From contig NC_059421.1 of NCBI RefSeq assembly GCF_905220565.1, positions 10,001 through 74,000 on the forward strand: a stretch of DNA of 64,000 bases. The letters run 5' to 3'. The DNA is from Melitaea cinxia. Taxonomy: Eukaryota; Arthropoda; Insecta; Lepidoptera; Nymphalidae. This document shows positions 1 to 10,159 of this stretch, in pieces. The stretch's first letter is position 1. The number at the start of each line of letters is the position of its first letter. Position numbers and translations under genes: made by a program. The notes under the pieces are model-generated. The model ran no database searches, was not told the origin of the DNA, and saw only the letters and a program-made list of their open reading frames with translations.

Positions 1-63
1 TCCTCCCCTTGGAGCCCAGGTCCCAGACCTAAGTCTGGGGCCTGGGCTCCAAAGGCCTGGGAA
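1..63 (-). mobile_element. 5' end of a minus-strand telomeric LINE (rest is outside the window)
   Basis: Only the sense 5' terminus is visible. It carries the 40-nt hairpin at 11-50 (10-bp outer and 7-bp inner stems) that is shared by the minus-strand elements, followed by the usual ...CCTGGGAA junction with telomeric repeats. The hairpin form GGAGCCCAGG matches the short non-coding elements and not family 1, so the off-window element is probably one of those. Confidence 0.85.
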
Positions 64-158
64 CCTAACCTAACCTAACCTAACCTAACCTAACCTAACC
101 TAACCTAACCTAACCTAACCTAACCTAACCTAACCTAACCTAACCTAACCTAACCTAA

Positions 159-160
<2 letters not shown>
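64..160. repeat. Telomeric (CCTAA)n array
   Basis: Uninterrupted perfect CCTAA units. The left flank is the 5' end of one element; the right flank is the poly(T) of the next. Confidence 0.98.
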
Positions 161-194
<34 letters not shown>

Positions 195-1792
195 GTGGGG
201 AAAATCCGTCATGGACACCCTCCGGTAGGGGGGGCTCGGAGGGGATTCAGACTCTTACTGAATAAAAACCGCCACGTGTGTTCTACCGTGCGCCTATGTG
301 GCGGGATCACAAGGACGCTTGTCAGCTCATTCGCAACCCCGCCGGCGCTTGCCCTTTCGGGCCCACCACGGTGCAAAGCACCTCGGAGGACGCACTCGAA
401 CACGAAGCGCGCCCTCCCCTCCTTGGGGGACCGTGCAAGTCGGACGACGAATCCCCCGACCCATCGCCCACGTGGCCCCCCCGCGGGCAGGGGGACACCC
501 CCCGCCCGCATCGCGCCTGTGGGTACAATCCCGCGCCGCCCCGGCGCCCCAGGCCTAGCCCGGCGACTCGGCTCACCAGGCACCTAGCCCGGGGCGGACA
601 ATGTCAGCCCGACGAAGCCGACAAAGGCCAGGGTGGCCGCAGTCAAGGCCCTCTAGCCGACCGCAGCCTCGGCGCGAGAGAGCGCCCCCGCACGTCTTAG
701 GGCGGGGGAGCGAACCCGCCCACCCCACTCCCCGCACCGCGTCGCAGTGCTATACCCTCACCGACGGCAACCTACGTGCCACCCCGCACCGCGCACGACC
801 TCCGAACTGAAAGACGGGCTTTCCGGGCCCCCTTCTCGGAGCGAGGGACGAGTCGGCAAGACCGTCAGTCCGCAAGACCCGCCCCCGGTGATCCAAGTCC
901 GAGACCCGTCCCGTCCCGGGCCGAAAGACGAGCCGCAGACCCCCATAAGTCCGCAAACCCGCCCCCGGTGATCCGGGACCGAGACCCGACCCCGGCCCCG
1001 GAGTTAATCCAGGACCGAGACCCGCCCCTGGAGCGGAAGACAACGTTTCCGGTGATCCAGGACCAGCCCAGAGGACCTTCCCCTCCTTAGAAGCGCGCCC
1101 AACGGCCTCGACACCCCTATGCGCTTTCGCGCCTCCCGGAGCGCGACCCAAAGGCCCCGGCACTCCAAACGCGCCTACGCACGTCCTCCCCGCGCCGCGT
1201 CGCAGCGCCAAACCCTCACCGACGGCAACCTACTTGCCATCCCGCACCGCGCACGACCTCTGAACCGAAAGACGGGCTTACCGAGTCCCATTCTCGGAGC
1301 GAGGAACGAGTCGGCAAGACCGTCAGTCCGCAAGACCCGCCCCCGGTGATCCGAGTCCGAGACCCGTCCCGTCCCGGGCCGAAAGACGAGTCGCAGACCC
1401 CCATAAGTCCGCAAACCCGCCCCCGGTGATCCGGGACCGAGACCCGACCCCGGCCCCGGAGTTAATCCAGGACCGAGACCCGCCCCTGGAGCGAAAGACA
1501 ACGCTTCCGGTGATCCAGGACCAGCCCAGAGGACCTTCCCTTCCTTAGGAGCGTGTCACACGGCCTCGACACCCCTATGCGCTTTCGCGCCTCCCGAAGC
1601 GCGACCCAAAGGCCCCGGCACTTCAATGCGCTTTCGCGCCCTCCTCCCTGGTTTTGGTCCGCGGGGGTCCGAGGACCCCTACCGCCCGCGTCTCGCTGTA
1701 ACGCAGGCGGCACTCCCCTATCCGCCACCCGGGGGACGCGCCCAGATAGAAGACCAGGAACTCCTCCCAGACCTAGGTCTGGGGCCTGGGAA
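161..1792 (-). mobile_element. Non-autonomous telomeric retroelement, 1.6-kb class, copy 1
   Basis: The poly(A) tail appears as poly(T) at 161-191. The first 290 nt of the body (from 192) resemble the family 1 3' UTR: same start (aacgtgg-gaaaatcc-tcatggacaccctccgg) and same end near 'gatcccccgacc-atcgcccg'. The 5' end (high coordinates) has the CCTATCCGCC block, the tetraloop hairpin 1664-1679 and the perfect palindrome CCCAGACCTAGGTCTGGG at 1766-1783. No frame encodes recognisable protein; the open frames are by-products of high GC. An internal tandem duplication of about 458 bp spans about 733-1648. Confidence 0.85.
733..1648. repeat. Tandem duplication, two units of about 458 bp
   Basis: The block beginning near GTCGCAG (741 and 1199) and continuing through CTCACCGACGGCAACCTAC (757 and 1217) recurs at an offset of about 458 bp, with scattered substitutions between the units. 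The same two-unit structure at the same offset occurs in the copies at 11615 and 35725, so the duplication is ancestral to this class. Confidence 0.85.
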
Positions 1793-1820
1793 CCTAACCT
1801 AACCTAACCTAACCTAACCT
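1793..1820. repeat. Telomeric (CCTAA)n array
   Basis: About five CCTAA units between two minus-strand elements; the last T merges with the following poly(T). Confidence 0.97.
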
Positions 1821-2700
1821 TTTTTTTTTTTTTTTTTTTTTTAACGTGGGGAAAATCCGTCATGGACACCCTCCGGTAGGGGGGGCTCGGAGGGGATTCA
1901 GACTCTTACTGAATAAAAACCGCCACGTGTGTTCTGCCGTACGCCAATGTGGCGGGGTCACAAGGACGCTGTTAGCTCTTTCGCAACCCCGCCGGCGCTT
2001 GCCCTTTCGGGCCCACCGCGGTGCAGAGCACCTCGGAGGACGCACTCGAACACGAAGCGCGCCCTCCCCTCCTTGGGGGGACCGTGCAAGTCGGACGACG
2101 AATCCCCCGACCCATCGCCCGCGTGGCCCCCCCCCGCGGGCAGGGGGACACCCCCCGCCCGCATTGCGCCTGTGGGTACAATCCCGCGCCGCCCCGGCGC
2201 CCCAGGCCTAGCCCGGCGTTGCGGGACACCAGGCACCTAGCCCGGGGCGGACAATGTCAGCCCGACGAAGCCGACAAAGGCCAGGGTGGCCGCAGTCTAG
2301 GCCCTCCAGCCGACCGCAGCCTCGGCGCGAGAGAGCGCCCTCGCACGCCTTAGAGCGGGCGAGCGAACCCGCCCACCCCGTCCTCCGCGTGGGGGAAGGA
2401 AAATCCGACCCCCACGTCACCGCGCCGTCTCAGCGCCACACTCACCGCCGCGCCTCCGCGCCAACACACCCGCACTCACAGGACCACCCCAGTACTAGAC
2501 CAGAGCGGGACTCGGAGCGCATCGTCTGGTTTTGGTCCGCGGGGATCCGAAGACCCCTACCGCCCGCAGTCGTGAAACCGCAGGCGGCACTCCCCTATCC
2601 GCCACCCGGGGGACGCGCCCAGTAGAAGTCCAGCAACTCCTCCCCTTGGAGCCCAGGTCCCAGACCTAAGTCTGGGGCCTGGGCTCCAAAGGCCTGGGAA
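1821..2700 (-). mobile_element. Non-autonomous telomeric retroelement, 0.86-kb class, copy 1
   Basis: Poly(T) at 1821-1842, then a family-1-type 3' UTR from 1843. At the 5' end lie the tetraloop hairpin (2541-2557) and the long terminal hairpin (2648-2687). No protein is encoded. It resembles the 1.6-kb class over both ends but lacks its 458-bp duplicated middle. Confidence 0.85.
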
Positions 2701-2775
2701 CCTAACCTAACCTAACCTAACCTAACCTAACCTAACCTAACCTAACCTAACCTAACCTAACCTAACCTAACCTAA

Positions 2776-2777
<2 letters not shown>
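2701..2777. repeat. Telomeric (CCTAA)n array
   Basis: Perfect CCTAA units between two minus-strand elements. Confidence 0.98.
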
Positions 2778-2812
<35 letters not shown>

Positions 2813-4116
2813 GCTGGAAAATGCATTTACGCACCCCCGCCGCCCGAAGACGACGGAAGTCTGAGACTCCCGGCATGCCAGACTACTCAGTAAAAACCAG
2901 CGGCGCCACTCCCTCGCCATTGCCGAAGTCGCAGGAATCAAGGAAATTCTTCTGCAAACTCCGGCGGCGTTGCCCTTGCGGGCCCATCCCGTTCCTAGTG
3001 GGTGGCACGCGGTGGCACCGCGCGCACCAACCCAGGCAGAAGTTGGCCGAAAACCCGACCGCCCTCTGCCTGGCGCTCAGGCTGCCCCGCACCGCCCGGA
3101 CAGTGCCAACGTGAGTCAACACAGGCCGGGACGGCGCAAGGGAAAGCGCCTAAGCACCACCCCCCCCCGAGGCGGGCAAGCGAGCCCACCCACCTCATCC
3201 CCAGCGCAGGGGAAGGTAAAACCAACCCCCACGTCTCCGCGCCCTCACGGCGCCTGCACTCACAAGTCCGCTCTGGGCAGAGCAGTACCCGGAGTGCACC
3301 TACCCGCGCGCATGCGCGCCACGGGGCGAGCGAGCGAACTCGTCGTTACATCGAGTTCGCTCGCTCGACCCGTCCTCCTCTCCCCGCACCGCATCGCAGT
3401 GCCACCCCAGCGAGTGAGCCAAGCTCGAACCCGCAACTACCCCACGGGTCCGCCGGACCGCACCGACAACCGAGCAAAAGCTCAAGGGAGCCAGCACAGC
3501 CCGGCCCTCCCGCAACTGGTCCGCCGGATTGCACCAGCAACCGAGCAAGCTCAAGGGAGCCAGCACAACCCGGCCAGCACACCGCGCCCCAGCGCCACAG
3601 GACGAGCGAGCCAGACCGCCCGGACCCACCCGCCCTGTCCCTCCCGGCTAGGCGAAAAGCCCCACCTCCAACGCCAGGATCGCACCGAACAACCGAGCAA
3701 GCTCCAGGGAGCCCAGCGCGACCCGGCAACCACCCTACGGCTCCGCCGAACTGCACCGACAACCGAGCCAAAGCTCCAGGGAGTCAGCACAGCCCGACTC
3801 TCACGCAACACGTCCGCCGGGTTGCACCAGCAACCGAGCAAGCTCCAGGGAGCCAGCACAGCCCGGCCAGCACCCCGCGCCTCAGCGCCTCAGGGCGAGC
3901 GAGCGAACCCGCCCACCCCGTCCACCTCCCGGAGCGCCCCGGCACTCCGATGCGCTTTCGCGCCCTACCCCCTGGTTTTGGTCCGCGGGGGTCCGAGGAC
4001 CCCTACCGCCTGCGCATCGCGGCAACGCAGGCGGCACTCCCCTATCCGCCAAACGGGGGACGCGCCCAGGTAGAAGACCAGGAACTCCTCCCAGACCTAG
4101 GTCTGGGGCCTGGGAA
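2778..4116 (-). mobile_element. Non-autonomous telomeric retroelement, family-2-type 3' end, copy 1
   Basis: Poly(T) at 2778-2809, then a 3' UTR that starts aacgctggaaaatgcatttacgc and contains 'ggaagtctgagactcccggc' and 'actcagtaaaaaccagcgg', as in family 2 (21680 onward). The interior holds degenerate repeats of about 70 bp (3435-3875). The 5' end has the short palindrome CCCAGACCTAGGTCTGGG at 4090-4107 in place of the long hairpin. No recognisable protein is encoded. Confidence 0.85.
3435..3875. repeat. Degenerate tandem repeat, about 66-73 bp period
   Basis: The phrase 'CAACCGAGC-AAGCTC-AGGGAGCCAGCACA' recurs near 3469, 3539, 3692, 3765 and 3831, linked by 'CCGCCGG-TTGCACC'. The corresponding arrays at 10933-11330, 37900-38400 and 39270-39760 differ in unit number and in small deletions. 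Confidence 0.75.
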
Positions 4117-4133
4117 CCTAACCTAACCTAACC
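4117..4133. repeat. Telomeric (CCTAA)n array
   Basis: Three to four CCTAA units between two minus-strand elements. Confidence 0.96.
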
Positions 4134-5015
4134 TTTTTTTTTTTTTTTTTTTTTTTTTTACGTGGGGAAAATCCGTCATGGACACCCTCCGGTAGGGGGG
4201 GCTCGGAGGGGATTCAGACTCTTACTGAATAAAAACCGCCACGTGTGTTCTGCCGTACGCCAATGTGGCGGGGTCACAAGGACGCTGTTAGCTCTTTCGC
4301 AACCCCGCCGGCGCTTGCCCTTTCGGGCCCACCGCGGTGCAAAGCACCTCGGAGGACGCACTCGAACACAAAGCGCGCCCTCCCCTCCTTGGGGGGACCG
4401 TGCAAGTCGGACGACGAATCCCCCGACCCATCGCCCGCGTGGCCCCCCCCGCGGGCAGGGGGACACCCCCCGCCCGCATTGCGCCTGTGGGTACAATCCC
4501 GCGCCGCCCCAGCGCCCCAGGCCTAGCCCGGCGTTGCGCGACACCAGGCACCTAGCCCGGGGCGGACAATGTCAGCCCGACGAAGCCGACAAAGGCCAGG
4601 GTGGCCGCAGTCTAGGCCCTCCAGCCGACCGCAGCCTCGGCGCGAGAAAGCGCCCTCGCACGCCTTAGGGTGGGCGAGCGAACCCGCCCACCCCGTCCTC
4701 CGCGTGGGGGAAGGAAGGACCGACCCCCACGTCACCGCGCCGTCTTAGCGCCACACACACAGCCGCGCCTCCGCGCCAACACACCCGCGCTCGCAGGACC
4801 ACCCCAGTACTAGACCAGAGCGGGACCCGGAGCGCATCGTCTGGTTTTGGTCCGCGGGGATCCGAAGACCCCTACCGCCCGCAGTCGTGAAACCGCAGGC
4901 GGCACTCCCCTATCCGCCACCCGGGGGACGCGCCCAGTAGAAGTCCAGCAACTCCTCCCCTTGGAGCCCAGGTCCCAGACCTAAGTCTGGGGCCTGGGCT
5001 CCAAAGGCCTGGGAA
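4134..5015 (-). mobile_element. Non-autonomous telomeric retroelement, 0.86-kb class, copy 2
   Basis: Poly(T) at 4134-4159, body 4160-5015. The 3' UTR, tetraloop hairpin near 4857 and terminal hairpin at 4963-5002 are all retained. It is highly similar to 1843-2700 and encodes no protein. Confidence 0.85.
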
Positions 5016-5092
5016 CCTAACCTAACCTAACCTAACCTAACCTAACCTAACCTAACCTAACCTAACCTAACCTAACCTAACCTAACCTAACC
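5016..5092. repeat. Telomeric (CCTAA)n array
   Basis: Perfect CCTAA units. Confidence 0.98.
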
Positions 5093-5416
5093 TTTTTTTT
5101 TTTTTTTTTTTTTAACGTGTGGAAAATCCTTCATGGACACCCTCCGGTTGGGGGGGCTCGGAGGGGAGTCAGACTCTTACTGAACAAAAACCACACGTGT
5201 GTTCCGCCTATGCGCTTGTGGCGAGATCGCGAGGACACAAAGCTCTTTCGCGATCCCGCCGGCGCCTGCCCAGACTAGGGCCCGTCGTCGTCGCCGCAAA
5301 AGCGACAGCGACCCGAGAGAGGATCCCTTGAACACATAAGATCGCCTCTCTCCGTCCTCCTCGGGATCGTGCGATGCGGTCGACAGATCCCCCGACCTAT
5401 CGCCCGCTGATCCAAA

Positions 5417-7249
5417 CTACGGGGGCGGCGGCTGCAGGTTGGCCAGGTAGGCCCTGCGCCGCCGACCGCGTCTACCGCGACGAGACGGAAGCGAGTTCGG
5501 ATCCCGTTCCCGCTCCCAGGGCAGAGAGTTGAACGCGTTGGTCACGTCCAGCGAGACCGCCCACAACACTCCACCCCGGGAGACCGCCGACTCGGCGAGG
5601 TCCCTGAGGTGGGCAATGGCCGCGACGGTCGACCGCCCCCGACGAAACCCATACTGTGCCTCGTGCAGTCCCGGGTTCATCGACTCGAGAATTCGAGTCG
5701 CCAGGACGCGCTCGAACACCTTACTGATCTCGTCGAGGAGCACGATCGGTCGATAGGCCGAAGGCTGTTCGGCCGACCGTCCGTCCTTCTTCAGCAGGAC
5801 GAGCCTGCCCGTCTTCCACACCTGGGGAAACCGGCCCTGCTCCAGGCACCTGTCGAACAGGGCCCGAATTCTGCCACCCATGCTACCCGTCGCGAGGCTC
5901 AGCACCCTTCCCGGCACGCCGTCCGGGCCCGGGGCGGTGCGCTTCGATTTGAGCCTCGCGACGGCCGCACCGAGCTCCGCCTCGGTCACAGGGGGGATCC
6001 CGCTCTCCGCGAGACGCGGCTCCGCGACACCCATAGCCGGTGGGCTCCACTCGTTCCTATGAGGGAAGAGGGACTCGACTACGCGCTGCAAGATTTGCGG
6101 CTGCAAACTCGTGGTCAGAGGGGGTGCCCACGGACGGAGCTTCTTCCGCACCGCCCGGTACGGTCTGCCCCACGGGTCTCTGTCCAGAGTTCGCAGCCAC
6201 TCGTCCCAGCACGATTCCTTAGCGCGTGCAATGCCCGCCTGCAGCGCTTTGCAGGCGGACCGGTAGGAGTCGTACAGGCCGTCCTCTGCGGCCTGGTCCC
6301 TTCTTCGCCTCCGCCTGTAGTTGGTGAATCGGCGGCGCGATCTCACGCAGGCTTCGCGCAAGTCGCGGAGCTCCGGACGCCACCAGTACAAGTGCCGCCT
6401 CGGCGGGAACGGCTTCGCCCTCGGCATCGCCGCGTCGCAGATCCGCGCAAGCGATTCGCGGATGCCCTCTGCTTCCTCGTCGACGGAAAGGGCCGGTTCC
6501 GAAGGTCGGCGGATCCATTCCTCCACTATCGCAGCCTCCACGGCGATCTCCGCATCCATCCGACTCAGCACCCAGCGCGGGCCGGTGCCGATCGGAACGC
6601 TCGAGTCGGACGCGTTCGAACGCGACGAGGAGACGTCGAACCGAATGTACCGGTGGTCGGAGAGGGTCTCGACGTCGGTCAAGACTCTCCAACCCCGGAC
6701 GCGGTTGTGGAGGTTTCGGGACGCGAAAGTCACGTCCACAATGGACCCACCGCTCCTTCGCACGCAGGTGTTCCTCGTGCCCCGGTTCAGCAACGTGAGG
6801 CCCGTTGCCACCGCCCATTCCTCCATGATCGCGCCCCTCGCGTCAGTCGCCGGAGCCCCCCAGGTCACCGACCTGGCGTTGAAGTCGCCGGCGACCAGAA
6901 CGGCACGGTGCGGCCGCCGAGCGATCGACGCCCCGATCTCCGCGAGCATTGCCTCGAAGTCGGCGAGACTCCGGCTCGGGGGAGCGTACACGCCGATGAC
7001 GGCCACTCCGTCCATCGTACCGAGTGCGTATCCGCTTCCCCTCCGGACGTCCACGAAGCCCGCAGAGGCCGGAGCGATCACCGCGACCGACCCGTCCAGG
7101 TCGCCCAGCCAATCGCCGCGATCGGGGACCGCGTAGGGCTCCGCCACTATCGCGATCTTAATGCCCCACTGTGCCATGCTCTCGATCAGCAGATCTTGAG
7201 CTCTGGCACAGTGGTTCACATTGGCCTGCAAGAACTTAATGGACGCCAT
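5417..7249 (-). pseudogene. Family 1 ORF2, RT domain deleted in frame (610 codons)
   Basis: The N-terminal apurinic-type endonuclease is intact: QAN at residues 8-10, EPY 37-39, GDFNA 121-125, SDH 197-199. The RT domain begins (APGPDG near 439, YGFRRGRST near 533, SLDVTNAFNSLPW 566-578) and then jumps directly to the extreme C-terminal RERDPNSLPSRRG tail. Compared with the intact copy (14532-17687), 440 codons are missing, including the CGVPQG and YADD motifs and the CCHC-type zinc finger. The breakpoint lies in a CTCCC microhomology (5513-5517, matching 14628-14632 and 15948-15952 of the intact copy). The frame stays open but the product cannot polymerise DNA. Its ATG overlaps the ORF1 stop as TAATG. 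Confidence 0.92.
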
Positions 7250-9453
7250 TAATTATCGGCGTCCATTAAATCCTCCACTGGCTTAGCAGCCGGCGCGTCA
7301 ACGATGGCAGCCTTTACGGGCCTGTCTTTGCGCCTGCCACTCTTGTTGGTCTTTTTCTTTCCCTTGTTGTAGTCGGGGCACCTCCTGTCGCCAATTCTGT
7401 GGTTGGCGGGCCGGTCGGCCGCCGCACATATGGCGCACTTCGGCTCGGCTTTGCACTCGCGAAGTCTGTGGCCCGACTCGCCACAGCGGTAGCAGGCGCC
7501 GCTGCGGTCCACTTCGCGAGTGCACTTCGCGCCGACGTGCCCCGTCTCCTGGCACCGGAAGCACCTCAGCGGCCTCGGTTCGAGCAGCCGGACCCTCGCC
7601 GTGGTCCAGCCGACGCGCAATCGTCCTTTACGGGCGACTTTTCGCGCCGCGACCACCGGGCAGCTCACCCATAGCGAGCCGTTGGGGGCGAGGGAGCCAG
7701 CCTTCACGTCGTCCGGCTGACACCCACCCTCCGCGGCCAGTGCTCGGGTGACCTCCTCGGCGGTGACGGAGTCGTCGAGCCCCATGACCCGCAGTTCGAC
7801 CCTCTTCGAAGGCCGCTGCACTCTGACGGCTTCCGTACAGAGTACTTCCCGCAATTTCGAGGCGAGAAGGTCGGCCTTCTCGCCTTTCTCCGCTCCAGGG
7901 ACCTCGATGATCCGGGAACCCGTCGCGCCCGTTCGGATCTTGAGCGTTTGGATTCCCAGACCATCGAGGTCTATCTTGCTTCGGGCCTCCTTGATTACAG
8001 AGGCGTACGTGACGCCTCTGTCCTTCGCCTCCGGCTGCAGCGTTATCGAAACCGCCGCCGAAGACGGCGCCCGCAACTTCTTTTTCGGCTTCGCTTCTTT
8101 CGAAGCAGCCGCAGCCGCAGCCTTGCCTGGCTTCCCGGCCTTCCGTCCGAGGACGGTAGACCAGGTCTCCCGCGCGGCAGGAGTCACGGGCGCCGGTTTC
8201 GCAGCAGGTTTCGGCGCTGCCGCCGGAGTCTCGACCGCGTTCGCGGTCTTACCCTTCTTTTTCTTTTTCTCCCGTCCATTTGGCTTCCCCCTCTTCGGAG
8301 CCGGATTCGCTGGCGGGGTCAACGTCGTGACCGCCGCCTGGTCGGCCGGCTCGGAAGCTGGGGCCAGAGCGACACGCTGCGCTTTGGCCGGTAAGAGCCG
8401 GTCGCTCAACGCCTCGATCTTGGCGTCGATCGAGGCGTTGAGCATGTCGCTCAGTTTGGACGCGAGAGAGCGTTCACGTTCGTCCCAGTCGTCGGGACGC
8501 AGAGATTTATGCGCCGCAGTCTGCGACAGCATGAATCTCTCCATTTTCTCTTCCAGGGCGTTAAATTTCGCCCTCCATTCCTCCTTCTCCTTTCGGAGTT
8601 CGGCAACCAACGCCCTGAGGTGGACGACCTCGTCAGTCGCGTTGCGATTGGCGAGTTCCTCCACCACCTCCTTCATACCTTTGCGCACTTGTTTAAGGGC
8701 CTTGATATAAGTGCCCTTGAGGTTTCTCGAGCTTCCGGTCACCTTTTGCAGAAGCTCAAGGTAACCTTCCGCTCGAGAAAGCGCATCTCCTTGCCTTTGG
8801 GCGTCGTCGCTGAGCGACATGTCCGACTGACGCGAGCTTGTCCTGGATTGGACCGCCCGCGCCATATCGGCCAACTCGCTCTCCGCCTGGATTTGACGTT
8901 CCCGCTCCTTTTCGTCGTTAAGGCGACGTCTGGCTTCGGCCAGTCCGACGTATTGGCCGGTTGTAGCCGGTCGACCTCGGCCTCTGCCAGGCGTCGCCCT
9001 TTTCCTTTCATTTTCCTCCTCCGAGGAGCCCGGAGACAGGATTCTTTTCCTAAACTGAGGCTTTCGGCGGCGGGAAGATCCCAACGACATGTTGTCGTCG
9101 GAATCTGATCCCGCCCCCCAAAACCTCCCGTCGACCGAGGAGAGAGAACCGACGCTGTCCACACGCGTGAGGACAACTCGCGGCTGTCTCACCCCGCCAG
9201 TAACTCCGCCCTTCTCGGGCCCAACGTCTTCACCGCCCTTCTCGGGCACTACGTCCACTCCGCCCTTCTCGGGCACTACCTCAACTCCGCCCTTCTCGGG
9301 CCTCTCGTCGGAACCGGAAAGCTCCGAAACACAAACACGTGATTTGCCCATCCCAGATTCGACAGGGCTGCGCGCCGAAGCGCGAAGGGATTCTCCATTG
9401 CCTGAGGCGCCGGTACCCTCCTGGGTTAATAATGTTTTAATGCACGTATCCAT
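7249..9453 (-). CDS. Family 1 ORF1: Gag-like protein with three zinc knuckles
   Basis: A predicted 734-residue RNA-binding protein that would coat element RNA and, in SART/TRAS-type elements, direct the ribonucleoprotein to telomeres. From the N-terminus: a conserved leader (LTQEGTGASGNGESLRAS), four PEKGG repeats near residues 52-83, a charged and probably coiled-coil middle, an Ala/Lys/Pro-rich basic tract with KKKKKGK, an RRM-like segment (VELRVMGLDDSVTAEEV), and near the C-terminus CX2CX4HX4C, CX2CX4HX4C and CX2CX8HX6C. It lacks seven residues (DARKDRE) that both other copies have upstream of APASEPAD. The stop codon overlaps the ORF2 start. Confidence 0.93.
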   Translation of the reverse strand: MDTCIKTLLTQEGTGASGNGESLRASARSPVESGMGKSRVCVSELSGSDERPEKGGVEVVPEKGGVDVVPEKGGEDVGPEKGGVTGGVRQPRVVLTRVDSVGSLSSVDGRFWGAGSDSDDNMSLGSSRRRKPQFRKRILSPGSSEEENERKRATPGRGRGRPATTGQYVGLAEARRRLNDEKERERQIQAESELADMARAVQSRTSSRQSDMSLSDDAQRQGDALSRAEGYLELLQKVTGSSRNLKGTYIKALKQVRKGMKEVVEELANRNATDEVVHLRALVAELRKEKEEWRAKFNALEEKMERFMLSQTAAHKSLRPDDWDERERSLASKLSDMLNASIDAKIEALSDRLLPAKAQRVALAPASEPADQAAVTTLTPPANPAPKRGKPNGREKKKKKGKTANAVETPAAAPKPAAKPAPVTPAARETWSTVLGRKAGKPGKAAAAAASKEAKPKKKLRAPSSAAVSITLQPEAKDRGVTYASVIKEARSKIDLDGLGIQTLKIRTGATGSRIIEVPGAEKGEKADLLASKLREVLCTEAVRVQRPSKRVELRVMGLDDSVTAEEVTRALAAEGGCQPDDVKAGSLAPNGSLWVSCPVVAARKVARKGRLRVGWTTARVRLLEPRPLRCFRCQETGHVGAKCTREVDRSGACYRCGESGHRLRECKAEPKCAICAAADRPANHRIGDRRCPDYNKGKKKTNKSGRRKDRPVKAAIVDAPAAKPVEDLMDADN

Positions 9454-9808
9454 GTTTAGGGGATGACACAGTTAGACCGAACCTCCCGTCGGCCACGCAT
9501 CCCTTCGCGCTGTGTCGCCGCTTAGGATTCGGGGTAATTTTTATAGAGGTCTTCTTCCTCTAGATCCGGCCGGTTAAGGCAAGACCCCTCGGTCCCGCAC
9601 GAAGCCGCGAGACATGACCACGACACCTCGCACGGGGTTACGAGCTTATGAGGCGTAGAGCGGACGGGAAACCCGCCCACTCTACCCGACGGCGGGGTCA
9701 CCGCCGCCGAGGTCGCCCGTCCACTGGGAGCAGGGGGGAAAATCCCCACCCCGCTTCTCCGCGCCTTCGCAGCGCCACACTCACCAAATCACCAAGGGGG
9801 GCGAGCGA

Positions 9809-9854
9809 TGATAAATAAATAAAAATAATAAATAAATAAATAAATAAATAAATA
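9809..9854. repeat. (TAAA)n-type microsatellite in the family 1 5' UTR
   Basis: An imperfect run of ATAAATAAATAA units in an otherwise GC-rich UTR. The same position is occupied in the copies at 20268-20317 and 54958-55012, with a different length in each. Confidence 0.9.
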
Positions 9855-10053
9855 ACGCTCACCCCGCCCTCTAGTGCCGGGGGGACCGCCAAGGTCCACA
9901 TCCCACTCCGCGCCCTCTCTTCCGGCGCCGCGTGAAAGGCTAGGCCATTCCACGCAAACTCCGCGCTCCCTCGTGGCGCAATGTGCGATCACAGGACCAC
10001 TCCAGTACAAGACCAGAGCGGGACCCGGACGCCTCGCCTGGTGTTGGTCCGCG

Positions 10054-10069
10054 GGGGTCCGTAGACCCC
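10054..10069 (-). promoter_or_regulatory. 5' UTR hairpin with UNCG-type tetraloop
   Basis: On the sense strand the sequence reads GGGGTC-TACG-GACCCC, a 6-bp stem closing a UACG loop. The equivalent hairpin in other elements keeps the stem but varies the loop: CTCG (1664-1679), TTCG (2541-2557), TCCG (27824-27839). Its function is unknown. Confidence 0.75.
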
Positions 10070-10159
10070 TACCGCCTGCAGTCATTCGACTGCGGCGACA
10101 CTCCCCTATCCGCCAAACGGGGGACGCGCCCAGGTAGAAGTCCAGGAACTCCTCCCCTT

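Noticed and set aside
209..583. Numerous 60-370-codon open frames across the non-coding elements, often overlapping on both strands
   Set aside because: They have GC-biased composition (Pro/Arg/Gly/Ala), open on several frames at once, show no domain, and are not preserved as a frame between copies (indels shift them). They are chance frames in GC-rich DNA.
1766..1783. CCCAGACCTAGGTCTGGG as a relic of a variant telomere motif (TTAGGTCTGGG-like)
   Set aside because: The similarity to a TTAGGTCTGGG repeat is confined to one copy per element, inside a hairpin. No tandem occurrence is present, so pairing constraint explains it better.
3435..3875. Regularly spaced repeats resembling a CRISPR array
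   Set aside because: The units are degenerate, have no unique spacers of constant length, sit inside a retroelement, and the context is eukaryotic.
2970..4126. Two long overlapping plus-strand frames of about 370 codons in the non-coding element
   Set aside because: They arise from the roughly 70-bp tandem repeats lacking stops. The sister copy at 10313 breaks the frame with a deletion, and the frames are antisense to the element.
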